Source of the DNA: Musa acuminata AAA Group
Lineage: Eukaryota; Streptophyta; Magnoliopsida; Zingiberales; Musaceae
Direction: 5' to 3'
Assembly (NCBI RefSeq): GCF_036884655.1
Contig: NC_088348.1
Span: 28,338,501-28,402,500 of the forward strand
DNA length: 64,000 nucleotides
The position numbers were made by a program, and so were the translations under genes. The notes beneath the pieces were generated by a model. It searched no databases, had not been told where the DNA came from, and worked only from the letters and a program-made list of their open reading frames with translations. Positions 47,217-60,420 of this stretch are shown one piece after another (position 1 is the first letter of the stretch; each line of letters opens with the position of its first letter).

Positions 47217-50200
47217 CTCTCGCGCTTTCTCGTTCGTCTCTGTGAATGTTCTCGAACCGCCTCGGCGCTACACGCGAGAAACTTTTTTCGACGTCAAATG
47301 CCTAAAATACCCTCGTCGCTGTGTTTAGACAGAGAAAATTACTCTTTATAACCTCCTTTTTTTTTTACCGTTTATAATCTTATTTTGACAACCCTTTGTT
47401 ATTGATAATCTTTAAAAATAAAACATTATTTTATTATTTACATCTCATATAGTATCATTTTTTTCCCTCCGTAACCCGTTCATCCTTCGCTGATCCTTCT
47501 TGTTTTAATTTAATATTTTAATTTATTTTTTTTTAATATAATTCATATTAAATAATATTAAATAACTTTTAATTGATTTGAAATATAATTCAATCGATCC
47601 AATTGAACTTAGTTTAATTAGAATATAATTGAATCAATCCCTAATACTTATTTAATCAGTCTAAAATTATCCTAGATTAGATTAGATTTAATTTAAATTA
47701 AATAAACTTAAATAAGTCAAATCGATTTATAATCACGATCTAAATTGATAAAATCTGAATCGATTCGATCAATGTTTAAGTCCTAATTAAACAAAGTACA
47801 TGCAGCTAGCGATTGGTCATATGAGTATTCATATTGGGCTGGGTCAAGTTAGACTAGGGCCTGACTAACTTGTTAGATGGGCTTAACTTGTTGGATGAGA
47901 GCCCAAGTTGATTTCAATCCAAATCCTAATTAATTCTTTTAATTTTAAATTATAATATTATTAATACATAATAAATAATAATATATTAAAAACAAAATTA
48001 TATAAGGAAAATAAATAATATTTAAATTATTATATAAATCTAATAAAAAATAAGTATTATAATGTATCATCCAGGTAAGATAAACATTTTAGAAAACTGT
48101 ACATAACATAAATAATTATAATATATTTTAATCTAAAAATATAATTTTAAATACTTGAAAAAATAAAAAATAAAAAAATTAAGAAAGATAAAGAAAACTT
48201 ACCCCTTATTAGATGCAGCTCTTTTTTGCTTTTGTATTTGGCTTAACGAGTAATGGTAAAGAAGAACCCCCTTAAATAAGAGAGATGAGGAATGGTAGAG
48301 ATTTAAATAGTAAACTCCTTAAGCATAAACATTAACTAATATTTTGTGCAAAAATAATTAATTTAATCTGCTTCGACTCAGCTCAAACTTTGACGTGTTA
48401 ACCGATCCACAAAGTTTGAATTAAGAGTTAGGATCCGCTCCAACTACTGTTTGTCTTATAATACCACAAATGATAGATAATGTGACGTGGCGATTGGTCA
48501 GTGTACTATTTCGTTGTTGATATATAATTTAATATAATAAAATAAATTTAATTATTATTTAAAATAAAATCATCTCTTCGGACGTTTATGTTAGCCCTCT
48601 TTTTAATCGGTATTAAAATTCTATTATTAATTCTCTTTCTAATAGTCGTTACATCTCTCTAAATTAACACTTATATTGCATCTTCTTCTTCTTGTTGTCA
48701 TACAATCAATTGATCGGCTGAGAGTAGTTGTCTTAGCTCCATCTTCTAATTTGCTCTAACACTAGGGATGATACTAATACCTGTTTTATTCAATCCTAAA
48801 TAATTTTGTTTTATAGTAAAAATAATACTATAATAATAATAATAATCATCATCATCATCATCATGATGTCATATTTTTCCTCATTGTTCATTGTTGTACT
48901 ATGGCACATGACTTGCTGCAACTCCTCCTTTTCTCTCTACTCAGAACACAAATTATCCTTGTTACGCCTTAAGGTTGACTCTTCATCAGTCGCTTGTCTT
49001 CTTGAACGGGGTCGCTTTCAGTCAAATGGAGCTCAATCTAAGCAATTTTGGTAGGCAGAACAATTAATTCTGTGTCGTGACTCTTTGGATCAATACATAG
49101 TTTCTGTCCCAAAAACACATCTTGAGCTTTCATGTTTCTAGTCAACATTTGTGTCATCTCCTACCGTAGCTCACTTCATATTCCACGGCGGCTAAGTCCT
49201 AAGACTCTATCCATTGCTTCTTTCTCTTTCGATCTTCCAGCCAGTTCCCTTCGGTGCACTGCTAGCATATGACCTGTTCTTAGCCGCCATGCTTGTCTCT
49301 ACCACGGCTTCGAAGCATCTTGTTGACATGCGACACTTTGCTGCAATACCAGCCATCCTTATTTCACTGTATTCGAGTATACTTTGACTTTTCAAATTAT
49401 TGAACATCTCTCCCACCATTTTCCTATTTTTCTTGCAGTTCAGATGAAGTTAGCAGCCATATCCATTGCTGGTAAATGACTGACCTCCCAAGTTTAACCG
49501 ATGACTTCATATTCTTGCAGTATAAGATATTTGGTGGTCATGAGTCAACATGGTCAAAGATTTACATACATTTCGTTTTTCTAGAGGTAAAAGCAGTGAA
49601 GAGAAGTCAAAGTGTCACATTTCATTTGAAAGGCCTATTTGACATTATTGCTTAAGCTGGCATAAAGTTTATTTATATTGTCAGCAAAAAAAAATTATAG
49701 TAGAAAAGGTCAACTATTGTGATCTTAACAATAATATGAATTCAGATATGAGCCTGCTGATATGACTGATCAAATAGGACTTTGTAATTTGAGTGGTCAA
49801 GAATTGTATGCTGAGTCCAACTCATAATTATTAGGTTGTGCCAGTCATATATATCATTATTTGTGGTCAGCGTTCTTCCCGTTCCTAGCCGTCTTCTCGT
49901 TGACTGTCAATTCTATGAAGATCATTGGATTCTCTAAGCATGGATACTATAGATCACAAGATCAAACTCATTGTTTTTTCCCCTTTATGTCACCGAATCA
50001 CAACATGGAAATAAGTATTTTGATTAGATAATGGAGAAGAACCTGATCCTCCTAAAAGTCTCTTCTTAAGATGATTGTCAGGAACTTTAAGTCAAACAAG
50101 ATCTTTATTATATCATTTTGAGATGTTTGCTGCTATTAATCTTGACAGGTTTACTGGCCAACATTTGTGTTCCTCTCTTTGGCAATAGTCCTACTTATGG

Positions 50201-50486
50201 CAATCTTGCTGAAAGTGAAGATTCATACGCATAATTTTTCCTGATCCAATGGATTTTTAAGTTCATAGTATTATAAAACACTTTAGATTCACATCGTAAA
50301 CAAAATTGATATCTAATGCATTAAAAAATATAAGCATTTTGTTTGACAAGACCAAGCATTTAGTATCACCACTAGAATAGTGCTTGGCCAAAAGTCTTCA
50401 TGAGGCTGCTGCCACCATTATAAATCCTCACCCCAACCCCTTGGGGATGGAAGCATTGTGAGCAGCTTTCCGCATCTGGTTTAGAC
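47217..50486. other. Intergenic region between ORRM2-like gene and terpene synthase
   Basis: The ORRM2 promoter and 5' UTR should lie in the first few hundred bases. 47340-48860 is extremely AT-rich, with (ATA)n and (ATC)n tracts at 48828-48865. 48900-49450 is of more even composition but without a recognisable gene. A short splice-acceptor-preceded frame at 50152-50240 could encode a membrane segment but has no partner exons. The sequence before 50487 is the terpene synthase promoter. Confidence 0.45.
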
Positions 50487-53251
50487 ATGGCTGGAATGAG
50501 CTTTTCTTGTGCAGCTGCTTCATCACCTGTGCATTCTGTCAAAGGGAAGGCCTGTAGATGGAGGAGACACATTTCGGCATGTCATCTTACTGCTAACTCA
50601 CACCCCTTTAAGAGCCTCCATGGCTGCTTTGCATCTCCCTCCTCACTCCAAGATCATCAGGTATCTGATATCAAAACAATCAGTAGTTGTCTTTCCTCTC
50701 TGTATATGGTGATACATTCATTATGCAGCTTTAGAGCATCCTATGTTGTCAAATGGACAAATGATTCTAAATTGCTTTGAATATTTCAGCAAATAGATTT
50801 GTTTCACATGTCATGGGATTTAAACGACTTAATAACAAAATTAGAGCAGAAACTAATCAAAAGCACAACAGTCTTTCGTTTTGCAGCAGTGTGACAAAAA
50901 TTAGATCTTTAGGGAAGAAAAAGTATCTATAACCAAAAGTTAACATCCGTCAAGTTTTATTGCAAGTGATTCTCATTGCTAAAATTCTATCAAAATTCAG
51001 ATAAATGTCCATTTTAAAACAAGAAAGCTGTTCTCTGCTAAATACTCTTTCTTAGCTAGAAAAGTGTTCTGTTAAATAGTATCTATCTTGATGGAATATA
51101 AAGAAAGACTTGTGTGATTCAATTTCTTTTGATTTGCTAAATGCCTAAAATGTTTATGCTGGTACTTTATGCCCAATTAACATATTTATATAGTTTGTGA
51201 TTCAGCTAAACAGAGCTAAATTGACCTTAAATCTGCACCTTTTTTTCTTTTGGTTTCTGATAGGTTCATTCAGAAGCTGATTACTCTGCTGGAAAGATCG
51301 AAGAACTGAAGATACGTGTAGGATTTACATTAAGAACTGACATCCACTCGACGCGCTCCATGGTACTAGTCGACACGATCCAACGCCTGGGAATCAGCCA
51401 TCAGTTTGAGGATGAACTCGAGCTAATCCTGGATCGAAACCCCAGTGCTGCACAAGGTGATGAAGATGATCTCTTTAGCACTGCCCTCCGATTTAGATTA
51501 CTCAGGCAAAGAGGCTACAACGTGGATACCGGTAATTAGTAATCTCTTCTTGTTTCTTCGAACATTAATGCACTTGTTTCGTGTTCATGATGCCTTTGCT
51601 TCCATCAACAGATGTCTTCCACGAGTTCATGGACAGGAAAGGCCACTTCAAGGAGTCTCTGAGCAAAGACTTAGCAGGTCTTCTGAGCCTGCATGAAGCG
51701 TCTTACCTGGGTGTGAGAGATGAAGAGGTGCTATCGCAAGCCATGGGTTTCAGCGAGGAACACCTTCGGAGATCGATGCTCAATTTGCGCCCTGTTAGAG
51801 CTAGAGAAGTTAACCTGGCCTTGGAATTCCCCAGGCAAAGGAGGATGGTGCGATCCGAAGCCAGGAGTTACATCGGCAAGTATGCGCAAGAAAGCGGTAG
51901 GATTTCGGATGTGTTGCAGCTCGCAACCCTAGATTTCAATCTGGTGCAGTCACAGCTCCGGATCGAGATTGCAGTTCTAAGAAGGTAAGTTGCTTCTTTG
52001 ATGCCTATAAACGAGTGATCGTTGCATGAATACCTTTCCTGTGTTTCAGCTGGTGGAAGGAGTTGGGTCTCGCAGAGAAGCTCAGCTTCGCGCGAGATCG
52101 GCCGCTGGAGTGCTTCCTGTGGACGGTGGGGCTGTTCCCGGAGCCACGGTTCTCGCAGTGCCGGATCGAGATAGCGAAGACGATCGCGATCTTGCTCGTC
52201 ATCGACGACGTATACGACATCCAAGGATCACTGGATGAGCTCATTCTCTTCACGGACGCTGTTCGTAGGTCGTACGCCGCCACACAGGCACTGAACTCAT
52301 AATGATGACAGCTTCTTATCCTAAGAAGTAGTTTCTCCTGTCTCAGATGGGGAGTCGAGGCGATGGAGGATCTGCCGGAGTACATGAAGATATGCTACAT
52401 GGCGCTGTACAACACCACCAACGAGATCGGTTACAGGGTCCTCAAAGAGCACGGCAGGTGCATCATCCCGGAGCTGAGGAAGACGGTACTGCTCGTCTTA
52501 ATCTCTCGCCATTGTGGTGCAGGCAAGGGTCTTACGATGTGTTTGATTTTTTGCAGTGGGTGGACTTGTGCGAGGGCTTTCTCGTGGAAGCGCGGTGGTT
52601 CAGTGGCGGAGTGGTGCCGGAGATGGAGGAGTACGTGGGGAATGGGGTCTCTACAGCAGGGACGTACATGGCATTTGTGCATGCTTTTTATCTGATAGGA
52701 AGCGGAGTCAACAAGCAGAGTTCGGATGTGGTCAACTCCTGCCCAAAGCTGTTCACCAGTGCTGGAAGAATTCTGAGACTATGGGATGATCTGGGAACAG
52801 CCAAGGTAAGAATTTTCGTGCTGCTGATTCCCTAAAGTAGCTTAATTCCTCTCTTATGCTACTGCACTTTGTTCTTCTAATCTGCATCTTCTCTTTGCAG
52901 GTGGAGCAGGAAAGAGGGGACGTGGCGTCCAGCATCGACTGCTACATGAAGGAAGGCGACGGCGCTTCGGAGGCGGAATCGAGGCTTCACGTCAGAAGCC
53001 TCATACACAGCTCGTGGTTGGACCTCAACGGCGAGGCTCTCGCCGCCACCTCGTTGCCGCGCTCCACCGTCGACGCGGCCTTAAACCTTGCTAGAACCGC
53101 ACAGGCGATGTACCAACACGGGGACGACGGCCGGCTCCCCAGCGTCGACCAGCACATCCACTCGCTTCTCACGGAGCCCATTCCTCAAGACAACCACATC
53201 TCAGAGGAAGCTCGTGTGGGTAGGACCTCAGAGTTCACGGTCCATGAATGA
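50487..53251 (+). CDS. Plastidial terpene synthase, TPS-g-like (linalool/nerolidol or ocimene/tricyclene type)
   Basis: Seven exons: 50487-50660, 51264-51531, 51612-51984, 52050-52268, 52347-52485, 52557-52805, 52901-53251. They give 1773 nt, 590 aa, with seven exons as is usual for angiosperm mono/sesquiterpene synthases. Residues 1-58 are Ser/His/Arg-rich, a likely plastid transit peptide. The N-terminal alpha-helical domain contains IEELK, LQRLG-like [25 protein letters not shown] and [22 protein letters not shown]. The catalytic domain shows WWKELGL, the RxR region [15 protein letters not shown], the metal-binding DDVYD (52204-52218), and the second metal site [20 protein letters not shown] split by the last intron. 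The RRx8W motif of TPS-b cyclases is absent, as in TPS-g enzymes that make acyclic alcohols or hydrocarbons. Substrate (GPP or FPP) and product cannot be told from sequence. All splice sites are GT-AG and the frame is intact. Confidence 0.93.
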
Positions 53252-54229
53252 GAAAGAGTTGTTGAGAATTGGTGTCATCTTAGATATCATATTTTAGATA
53301 GTTTTAGGCAAGTGATTTATGATGTAATAAGTTATTGTTATGGTATTGTTTCTGTATGTAACTTTAATTATGTGTAACATGAGGTGATGAGATAATTATC
53401 ATTAGGTTTTATAAATAGTATCATGATTGGTGAAGCAAATGTGTATGTACTTAAAAATATTTTATAAGTATTTTTAGTTTTTATCTCTTATTTAATAATA
53501 TTTTAATTTTTTTATTATTTTCTTACTCCTCTATCGTTAACATTTATGATATTAAAGATAAATTTACTTTGAACAAAAAATTATGGCTTCTCCATCCCTG
53601 ATATTTTGGTTATTTAATGTTATTTTTTAATTATATCGTATTATTTTATTTTTAGTATTTTCTTATTCTTTCATCCCAACATTTATGATATTAGAGTTGA
53701 GTCTAATTTGGATTGGGTATTATGGCTTCATAATTTCATGTCTCAACCCTTTATTCTAATTATCTGAGATATGAATTTTAAAGTATTAAAATGATAACTT
53801 TACTTACATCTCAAAATTTTTGAAATTTAATAACAAATAAATATATATATATCCAAATGAAGAAATCAAGTTAAGCAAAAGTAGAAAGATTAACTCAAAT
53901 ATATTATTCTTCATTCAACGAGTTATACATGAGATAATTTTCTCAAGAATTATACTAGCTATAAGCATAAGATAAACTTTATTGATACTTTAAAATAAAT
54001 TTTAAGACTTATTAAATATGATTATAGTAAGACTTTAAACGTTTCATTATAAGTTTTAAATTTTGTTCATGAAAAATAATAAATCAGTGTAAGATTTTCT
54101 TTCTTAAATGTCTAAAATTATTAGTAAAATAAAATTTTATGGTGAACATCTTCATGATTATATTATTATTGTAAAAGTTTTTTAGAAATTTAACTTCAAA
54201 TTTTGATTTACTATAATTAAGGAGTCAAA
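53252..54229. other. AT-rich sequence downstream of the terpene synthase
   Basis: 3' UTR of the terpene synthase followed by very AT-rich DNA. 'ttcttactcctctatcgttaacatttatgatattaaag' (53520) and 'ttcttattctttcatcccaacatttatgatattagag' (53657) form a short duplicated block. No gene seen. Confidence 0.5.
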
Positions 54230-56640
54230 AGATTAATTTACTTTTTCATTTGATGAACTAATATGTTTAGCACATCAAGAAAGTTGAATAGATCACTTAA
54301 GAAAAGTAAAGAAAATATATTTAAAGTTAAGATAGAGTATTTTACTTCAAAAGAAGAGATAAAAAAATCAGCAAGAAGAGGACGTAAAAGATGAAGAATG
54401 CTACTATTATAAAAAGCTTGATCACATGAGAATAGCTTGCTGAACCAAAGAAAACCAAGCAAACTCTTTCAAGAAAGATGAAGTAAGTAGTAAGTTGTTT
54501 ACGACTTATTCACAAGTTAATGATATCTCAAATGATATTTAGTTTTTAGATAGCAGATGTTTTAATCATATGTTAAACATAATATCAATATTTAGATTTT
54601 ATTATAAAACTCATCAGTTTAAAATTAGACTTGAAAATAATAATCAAATCTAAGTGAAAAGAAAAGAAACAATTAAAGTGAAAATAAGTTAAGAGATGGT
54701 AAAATACCTTGATAATATTTTTTATTTCTAGTTTATCGTATAACTTGTTGAGTGTTGGATAATTAATAAATAATTGATATTTAGTTATATTTGAAGATGG
54801 TTCATGCACTATTAAAGATAAAAAATATGGTTTGATTACCGTAAATGTTTACATGACTCAAAACAAGATGTTTTTACTTGATGTTTCAAATATTAAAAAT
54901 GTTCTCTTATTACAATAAAAAAAGTCTAATTTATGATATTTAAAGATATGATTATATTAATATTAGTGATTTAAGATTATTAAGTCAAAAATAAATAATT
55001 TTTAAATTATTCAAAATTAATACACTTGATATATGTGAAGGATGTATTTATGACAAAAAAAATAAAAAAAATTATTTCATATTGAAAAAACATGGAGTGC
55101 ATCTAATTATTTTGAATTAGTTCATATCAATTTATGTGGACCTATTAATAGAAAATTATTTGGAGAAGATCAATATTTTTTATTATTTACTAATGATTAT
55201 AGTCACATATGCATTCCATATTTTTTTAATATGAAATTTAAACACTTTGGACGAATAGTAATGATAAATTTATACCTAATAAATTTATTTAAAAAAATAA
55301 TATTCATACGGAGTTGATAATACCACATATGCTGAAGCAAAATAATATAAGTAAACATAAAAATTAGATTATCATCGAAATGATAAAAAGTTTACTTAAA
55401 GGAAAAATATGTTTCAAATCATTTTTTGGTAGTCATAGTTGCAACAATAGTTTATTTATTGAATATTTTACTAATAAAGACTATTATGAATCAAACTTTT
55501 TTTAAAGCTTAGTATAGTATGAAGCTAAGTATAGGTCATTTAAGAAGTTTTGTATTGATTATGCTTAGATAAATTTATAAAATTATCGTAAGCTTGATGA
55601 AAAATCTAAAAAATATATCTTAATTAGTTATTCCTTATAATCCAAGGTATATCACAAATGACAAGTTGGAATTGGAAGAATAATAAAGGTGAAAATCAAA
55701 TTCAGATTTTAATAGAACTATACACTCTACAGAATAAGTGACAGATCCTATTCCAACAAACTTATCGTCAGCCTCACCCGGTAACAGTTCAGATTTATAT
55801 GATTCTTCAAATAAAATCTCTTCAAAAAAATTCAGATCACTAATAGAAATTTATGTTTTAACATTTGTTTTATTTCGAATCCTCTAAGTTTTCATAAAGT
55901 AGTTAAAAGAAGAATAATGAAAACCAATGAAAGAGGAAATCAAGTCAATTAAAAAGAATAAAATCTTGAAGCTAATGGATCAACCAAAATAAAAGAAAAT
56001 TATTGAATTGAAATATGTGTTCAAAATAAAGTATAATGAAGCTAGAAGTATTCAAAAACACATGGCTCTAGTAAAATGATATTTATAATAATATGCATTA
56101 AGTATGATGATACTTTTTAGTTGATAGATTTAATTTCTTAGCTTTTACTACATATTTGAATTGGTCTGTTTATAAATTTTGAAATCTATATTTTTAAATG
56201 AAGATTTCTAAGAAGAAATTTGTATCATTCGAACTAAAAAAAAATTTAGTTAAAGGATATGAATAAAATGTGTATAAGTTTAAAAATAATTATAGGTTTA
56301 AACAAGCTCAAAGAACATAATATTTAAAAGTTAACTATTATTTTTATTAAAATATATTTAAAAGGAGTAATAATGAATATACTCTTTATCTAAAGAAGGG
56401 AGATAAACATAATATTCTTATAGTTTGTTTTTATGTTATTGATATTATATAGATGAGTTTATCTAACTTTTATATGATAGAATTTAAAAAATATATAATA
56501 AATAAGTGTCAAATGATAAATATGAGTTTAGTATACTTTTTTTTGGGGGGGTTGGAGGTAAAGCGAGGATCATATAAAATTTTTATTTCAAATAGATTTA
56601 CTCAAAAAGTTTAATATAATTAATTACAAGTTTTAGAAAT
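54230..56640 (+). pseudogene. Heavily decayed Ty1/copia gag-pol
   Basis: Reading + in shifting frames, copia landmarks appear in the correct order. A gag zinc knuckle with the second Cys changed to Tyr (CYYYKKLDHMRIAC) lies near 54392-54435. A protease-like LDSRCFNHM is near 54545. The integrase start (FELVHINLCGPI, then YFLLFTNDYSHICI) is near 55110-55215. The RT start (KPMKEEIKSIKKNKILKLMD, then ELKYVFKIKYNEARS) is near 55925-56050. A late RT/RNase H junction (YFFLGGLEVKRG) is near 56540. Many stops and frameshifts and a strong AT shift show an old relic. No flanking LTR could be paired with certainty. Confidence 0.75.
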
Positions 56641-56689
56641 TAAAACTTGAATATATTTATGATCAAATCCTTAATTTATTACATTACGA

Positions 56690-58010
56690 CCTCCATAGAA
56701 TTTGGATCAAATTAATCATGACTTAAAAGAAGACAAGAAAAGAGGAGGACTTCAAAAACTTGGAGGTGAAAAACGAAAAATGGCTCGTTAATGGATCGGA
56801 ACTGAGTCGATCGGCTTCTGATCTTATTACCAATTAGATCATTTGAGTTTGTTTGTAGCAAATTCAATTTTTATTTACAGTTTTTAATTAAATCAAGATT
56901 AAACATCTTAAATTTTTAAAAATATATTTATTGACTAAATCATATATTTTCTTAACAAAAGTGAATTGTATTATCTCATTATTTAAAAAAATTATATAAT
57001 CGAATTTTACATAAAAAAATTATCTATCATTAGTGTTTTTATAATCAGACTCAACATTAAATCAGTTTGTAATCATAAGAATTTAGATCAAATCGATCAT
57101 GACATAAATTGGACAAGACTTGAGTAGTGTGCTTCGAAAACTTCAAAGTGAAGAAAGGGGAAGGGCTTGTTAACGGATCGAAACTAGGTTGATCAGCTCT
57201 TGATCCGATTGCCAATTGGATCGTTTACTATCGACTTGTAATCGAGTTAGTTTGTAAAAAATTTAATTTTAATTTGAGTTTTTAATTTTAATCAAGATTA
57301 AACATCTTAATTTTTTTTCTAAAAAATATATTTATTGACTAAATCATAATTTTTCTTAACAAAAGTGAATTTTATTATCTCATTATTTTTAAAAATATAT
57401 TCTAATTTTAATGACAAAATGATTCATCTTTAGGACTTGGTAGAATTTGGATTGAATTAATCGAAAACTTGGAGGTGAAGAAAGGAAAGGCCCCATAATC
57501 GAGCTTGTTTATAATAAATTTTAATTTTTTATTTATAAATTTTAATTAAATCATGATTAAACATCTTAAATTTTTTCTTAAAAAATATATTTATTAACTA
57601 AATCATAATTTTTCTTAACAAAAGTGAATTATATTATCTTATTAATTAAAAATAATAATATAATCTAATTTTATATGATAAAATTATTCATCATTGATGT
57701 TTTTATAACTAGACTTGACATTAAATCAATTTGTAATCAAATCCTAAATTAAGTATATTAAGGCCTTGATAGAATTTGGATTGAATTAACGATGACACGT
57801 AGTAGACAACAACTAAGTGGGGTTTCAAAAACCTGAAGATGAAAAAAGGGTAAATGTCCATTAATAAATGGAAACTAAGTCGATCAGTGACCCATAATTG
57901 AGTTTGTTTATAACAAAATTAATTTTAATTTTTAATTTTTAATTTTTAATTAAATTAGAATTAAATATTTTAATTTTTTTAAAATATATTTATTAATTAA
58001 ATTATAATTT
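56690..58010 (+). repeat. Tandem array of ~330-390 bp units (about four copies)
   Basis: Units begin with 'tagaatttggat(c/t)(a/g)aat' at about 56698, 57079, 57448 and 57772. Each then has a block like 'aaaacttggaggtgaa.aa.gg', 'ttaa.ggatcgaaact.ggttgatcag' and 'gattaaacatcttaa.tttttt..aaaatatatttatt.actaaatcat'. The same unit occurs inverted at 62020-62560. There is no coding frame and the family is unclassified. Confidence 0.8.
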
Positions 58011-58084
58011 TTGTATGCATAGAAATAATTGAATGCAATTGAACATAACACACGCAGTTAAAAAAATCAATCTTTTGTATGAAC

Positions 58085-60420
58085 AACCTGACTTTGATAC
58101 CACTATAGAGAAATTTTGGACGACATCACACGTGCAGCGTAATAATATAAAATAAAATCTTAAAATTTTTCATAGAAAATAAGGTTTTATCATCATGCAA
58201 AGATTGGTGTGCAAAAACTATAAGTAAAGGGAGATGTGCAATGAGAATCGGATCGTGATAAGATCATGATAATGCGATTGATTCACCTTTAAATATATAT
58301 CATAAATAATCATGGTCATAGGTTACTCGAGAGGGTTATCGAGATAACCGGATATACTGGTGTATCGTATACTCGTCCATATGATGGTGGCAACTGGTCT
58401 TATAGCTGCTCGTGTGGGGACACTAGAGTTATAGTTCAGGTGTTCATTGTAGAATGAGTTCACTGATTGATCCACTCATGAAATATTAGATGGTTAATGA
58501 TACCTCATTATTAGATAACGATTCTGTTGTCCCAGTGATATACTTAGTCCTTAGACTTGAGACACAAAGAATGTCTTGTATAAATACTTTACTCTTTGAT
58601 AGTGGATTTATAGGTTTCAAAGTTTCACATCTAGCACAGCCAGTCATTAGAGTGGCAGTCAACCTTACGAGGGCTATTGAGTGTCGATAGAGGATCATCC
58701 ACTCTTGATATTATGAGAGGAATATCCCATGTATTTTTGCTCAAATAAATCCCTGACTAAGGTCTTTCGGATTGAGGGAGAAAGAGATCTCCGAGAGAAT
58801 CCGATTAGAGTGAGACACGAGTAAAAACCATATGGGTCTGACAACACCATGGTTAGAATATAAGATGAATGAGGGACTATATATACACGATGATTAGATA
58901 GGTCGAAATGATTTGATTCCTTTGTATCATTTGGGGGTTGTGACATAGTGACCTAGTACGTCTGTAGTCGATGAATCGAGTGAATTATTATGAAGATAAT
59001 AATTCACTGAGCCAGAATGAGTTCTGATAGGTATGACTCATGACCAGCTTGATATTGAGCCTAGAGGGTCACACACATATGGTATGCGTTGCAACGAGTA
59101 GAGGTTCGAATATGAGATATCCGCTAGAGCCCCTATCTTATTAGATATTCAATAAGCCTCTGAATTATTGGATCATATGGATGAGATCCAATAAGAACCA
59201 ATGAGAGATTATTGGATAGAGATCCATGAATCTAAGAGGCTTGGGTAGTTGGATGAAGATCAAATACCCAATAAGATATGATCACTTAGGGTTAAGTTGA
59301 TAGGAGACCTTTATAAATATGAGAGAACCAAAGACCCATAGGTCATTGGCTTCTTGGTTGCCACCTCCTATTCTCCTCTCCCCTTCTCCTCAGATAATAG
59401 GTGTGGAGATTTAAACAGTGATTTGAGAAGCGTCCTCGCAACTTTACTATGTGGATCACTGCTAGAGATGAGGGCGCTTGACCTTCTTTATCCTCTCATA
59501 CAAATTTGCAAGGATTCAGGGATATATGATCTCCGTAGGTAAGACAACTATCTTATACTTGGATTTAAGTTTCATGGGTTTTTGCGTACCAATCTTCGCA
59601 TGACGACGAACACCCTTTTGAAAAATTTTAGATTTTTGTTTTCTGTTCTTCCGCGATGTCGCCTCTAGATTTTCCTACACCTAGTACGTCTGTAGTTGGT
59701 GAGTTGAGTAAATTATTATGGAGATAATAATTCACTAAGTCAAAAGGAGTTCTAACAGGTATGAGTCATGACCAGCTCGATATTAGGCTTAGAGGGTCAC
59801 ACACATATGATATGTGTTGCAACGAGTAGAGGTTCAGATATGAGATATCCTTTGGAGCCCCTATCTTATTGAATATCCAATAAGCCCCTGAATTATTGGA
59901 TCCTATGGATAATATCCAAGAGCCAATGAGATATTATTGGATAGAGATTCATTAATCTAAGAGGCTTAGGTAGTTGGATGGAGATTCAATACCCAATAAG
60001 ACAAAATCCATTATGGTTAAGTTGATAGGGGCCTATATAAATAGGAGATAACCAAATGGCCATAGGTTGGGCCTTCTTGGCTGTCACCTCTTATTCTCCT
60101 CTCCCTCCCCTTCTCTTCAGCTAGTAGATATGAATATTTGAGTAGCGATTTAAGAAGCGTCTTCGCAGCCCTTATAGTGTGAATCACCGCTAGAGAGGAG
60201 GACACTTGACTTCATTCATCCTTTTTCACATATCTGCGGGATTTTAGGGATGTACGTTCTCCCTAGGTAACATAACTATCTCACACGTAGTTTTTATTTT
60301 TGTAGGTTTTTATGCACCAATCTTCGTAGGATGACGAATACCTTTTGGGAAATCTAAAATTTTTATTTTCTGTTCTTCTATTGCGCATTTAATGTCGCTC
60401 TTAGATTTTCTTTTCGACTT
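58085..60420. repeat. LTR-like sequence: inverted end plus two direct copies
   Basis: 58100-58225 is the reverse complement of the end sequence at about 59560-59690, and next to it lies a reverse PBS-like TGGTATCAAAG (around 58090-58100), so one LTR end faces left. In + orientation, about 58952-59682 and 59683-60420 are two head-to-tail copies, both beginning near 'cctagtacgtctgtagt'. They share 'gataataattcact', 'gagggtcacacacatatg', 'tgcaacgagtagaggttc', 'ttattggatc' and the same end block. The sequence 58260-58950 has no second copy. Best read as overlapping LTR remnants of one copia family. Confidence 0.7.

Noticed and set aside
49200..49430. Open frames on both strands with hydrophobic content on +
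   Set aside because: No start context, splice partners or recognisable family; may be retroelement-derived noncoding sequence.
50152..50240. Splice-acceptor-preceded frame encoding a possible membrane segment (VYWPTFVFLSLAIVLLMAIL)
   Set aside because: It stops after about 30 codons and no upstream exon could be joined; not part of the terpene synthase.
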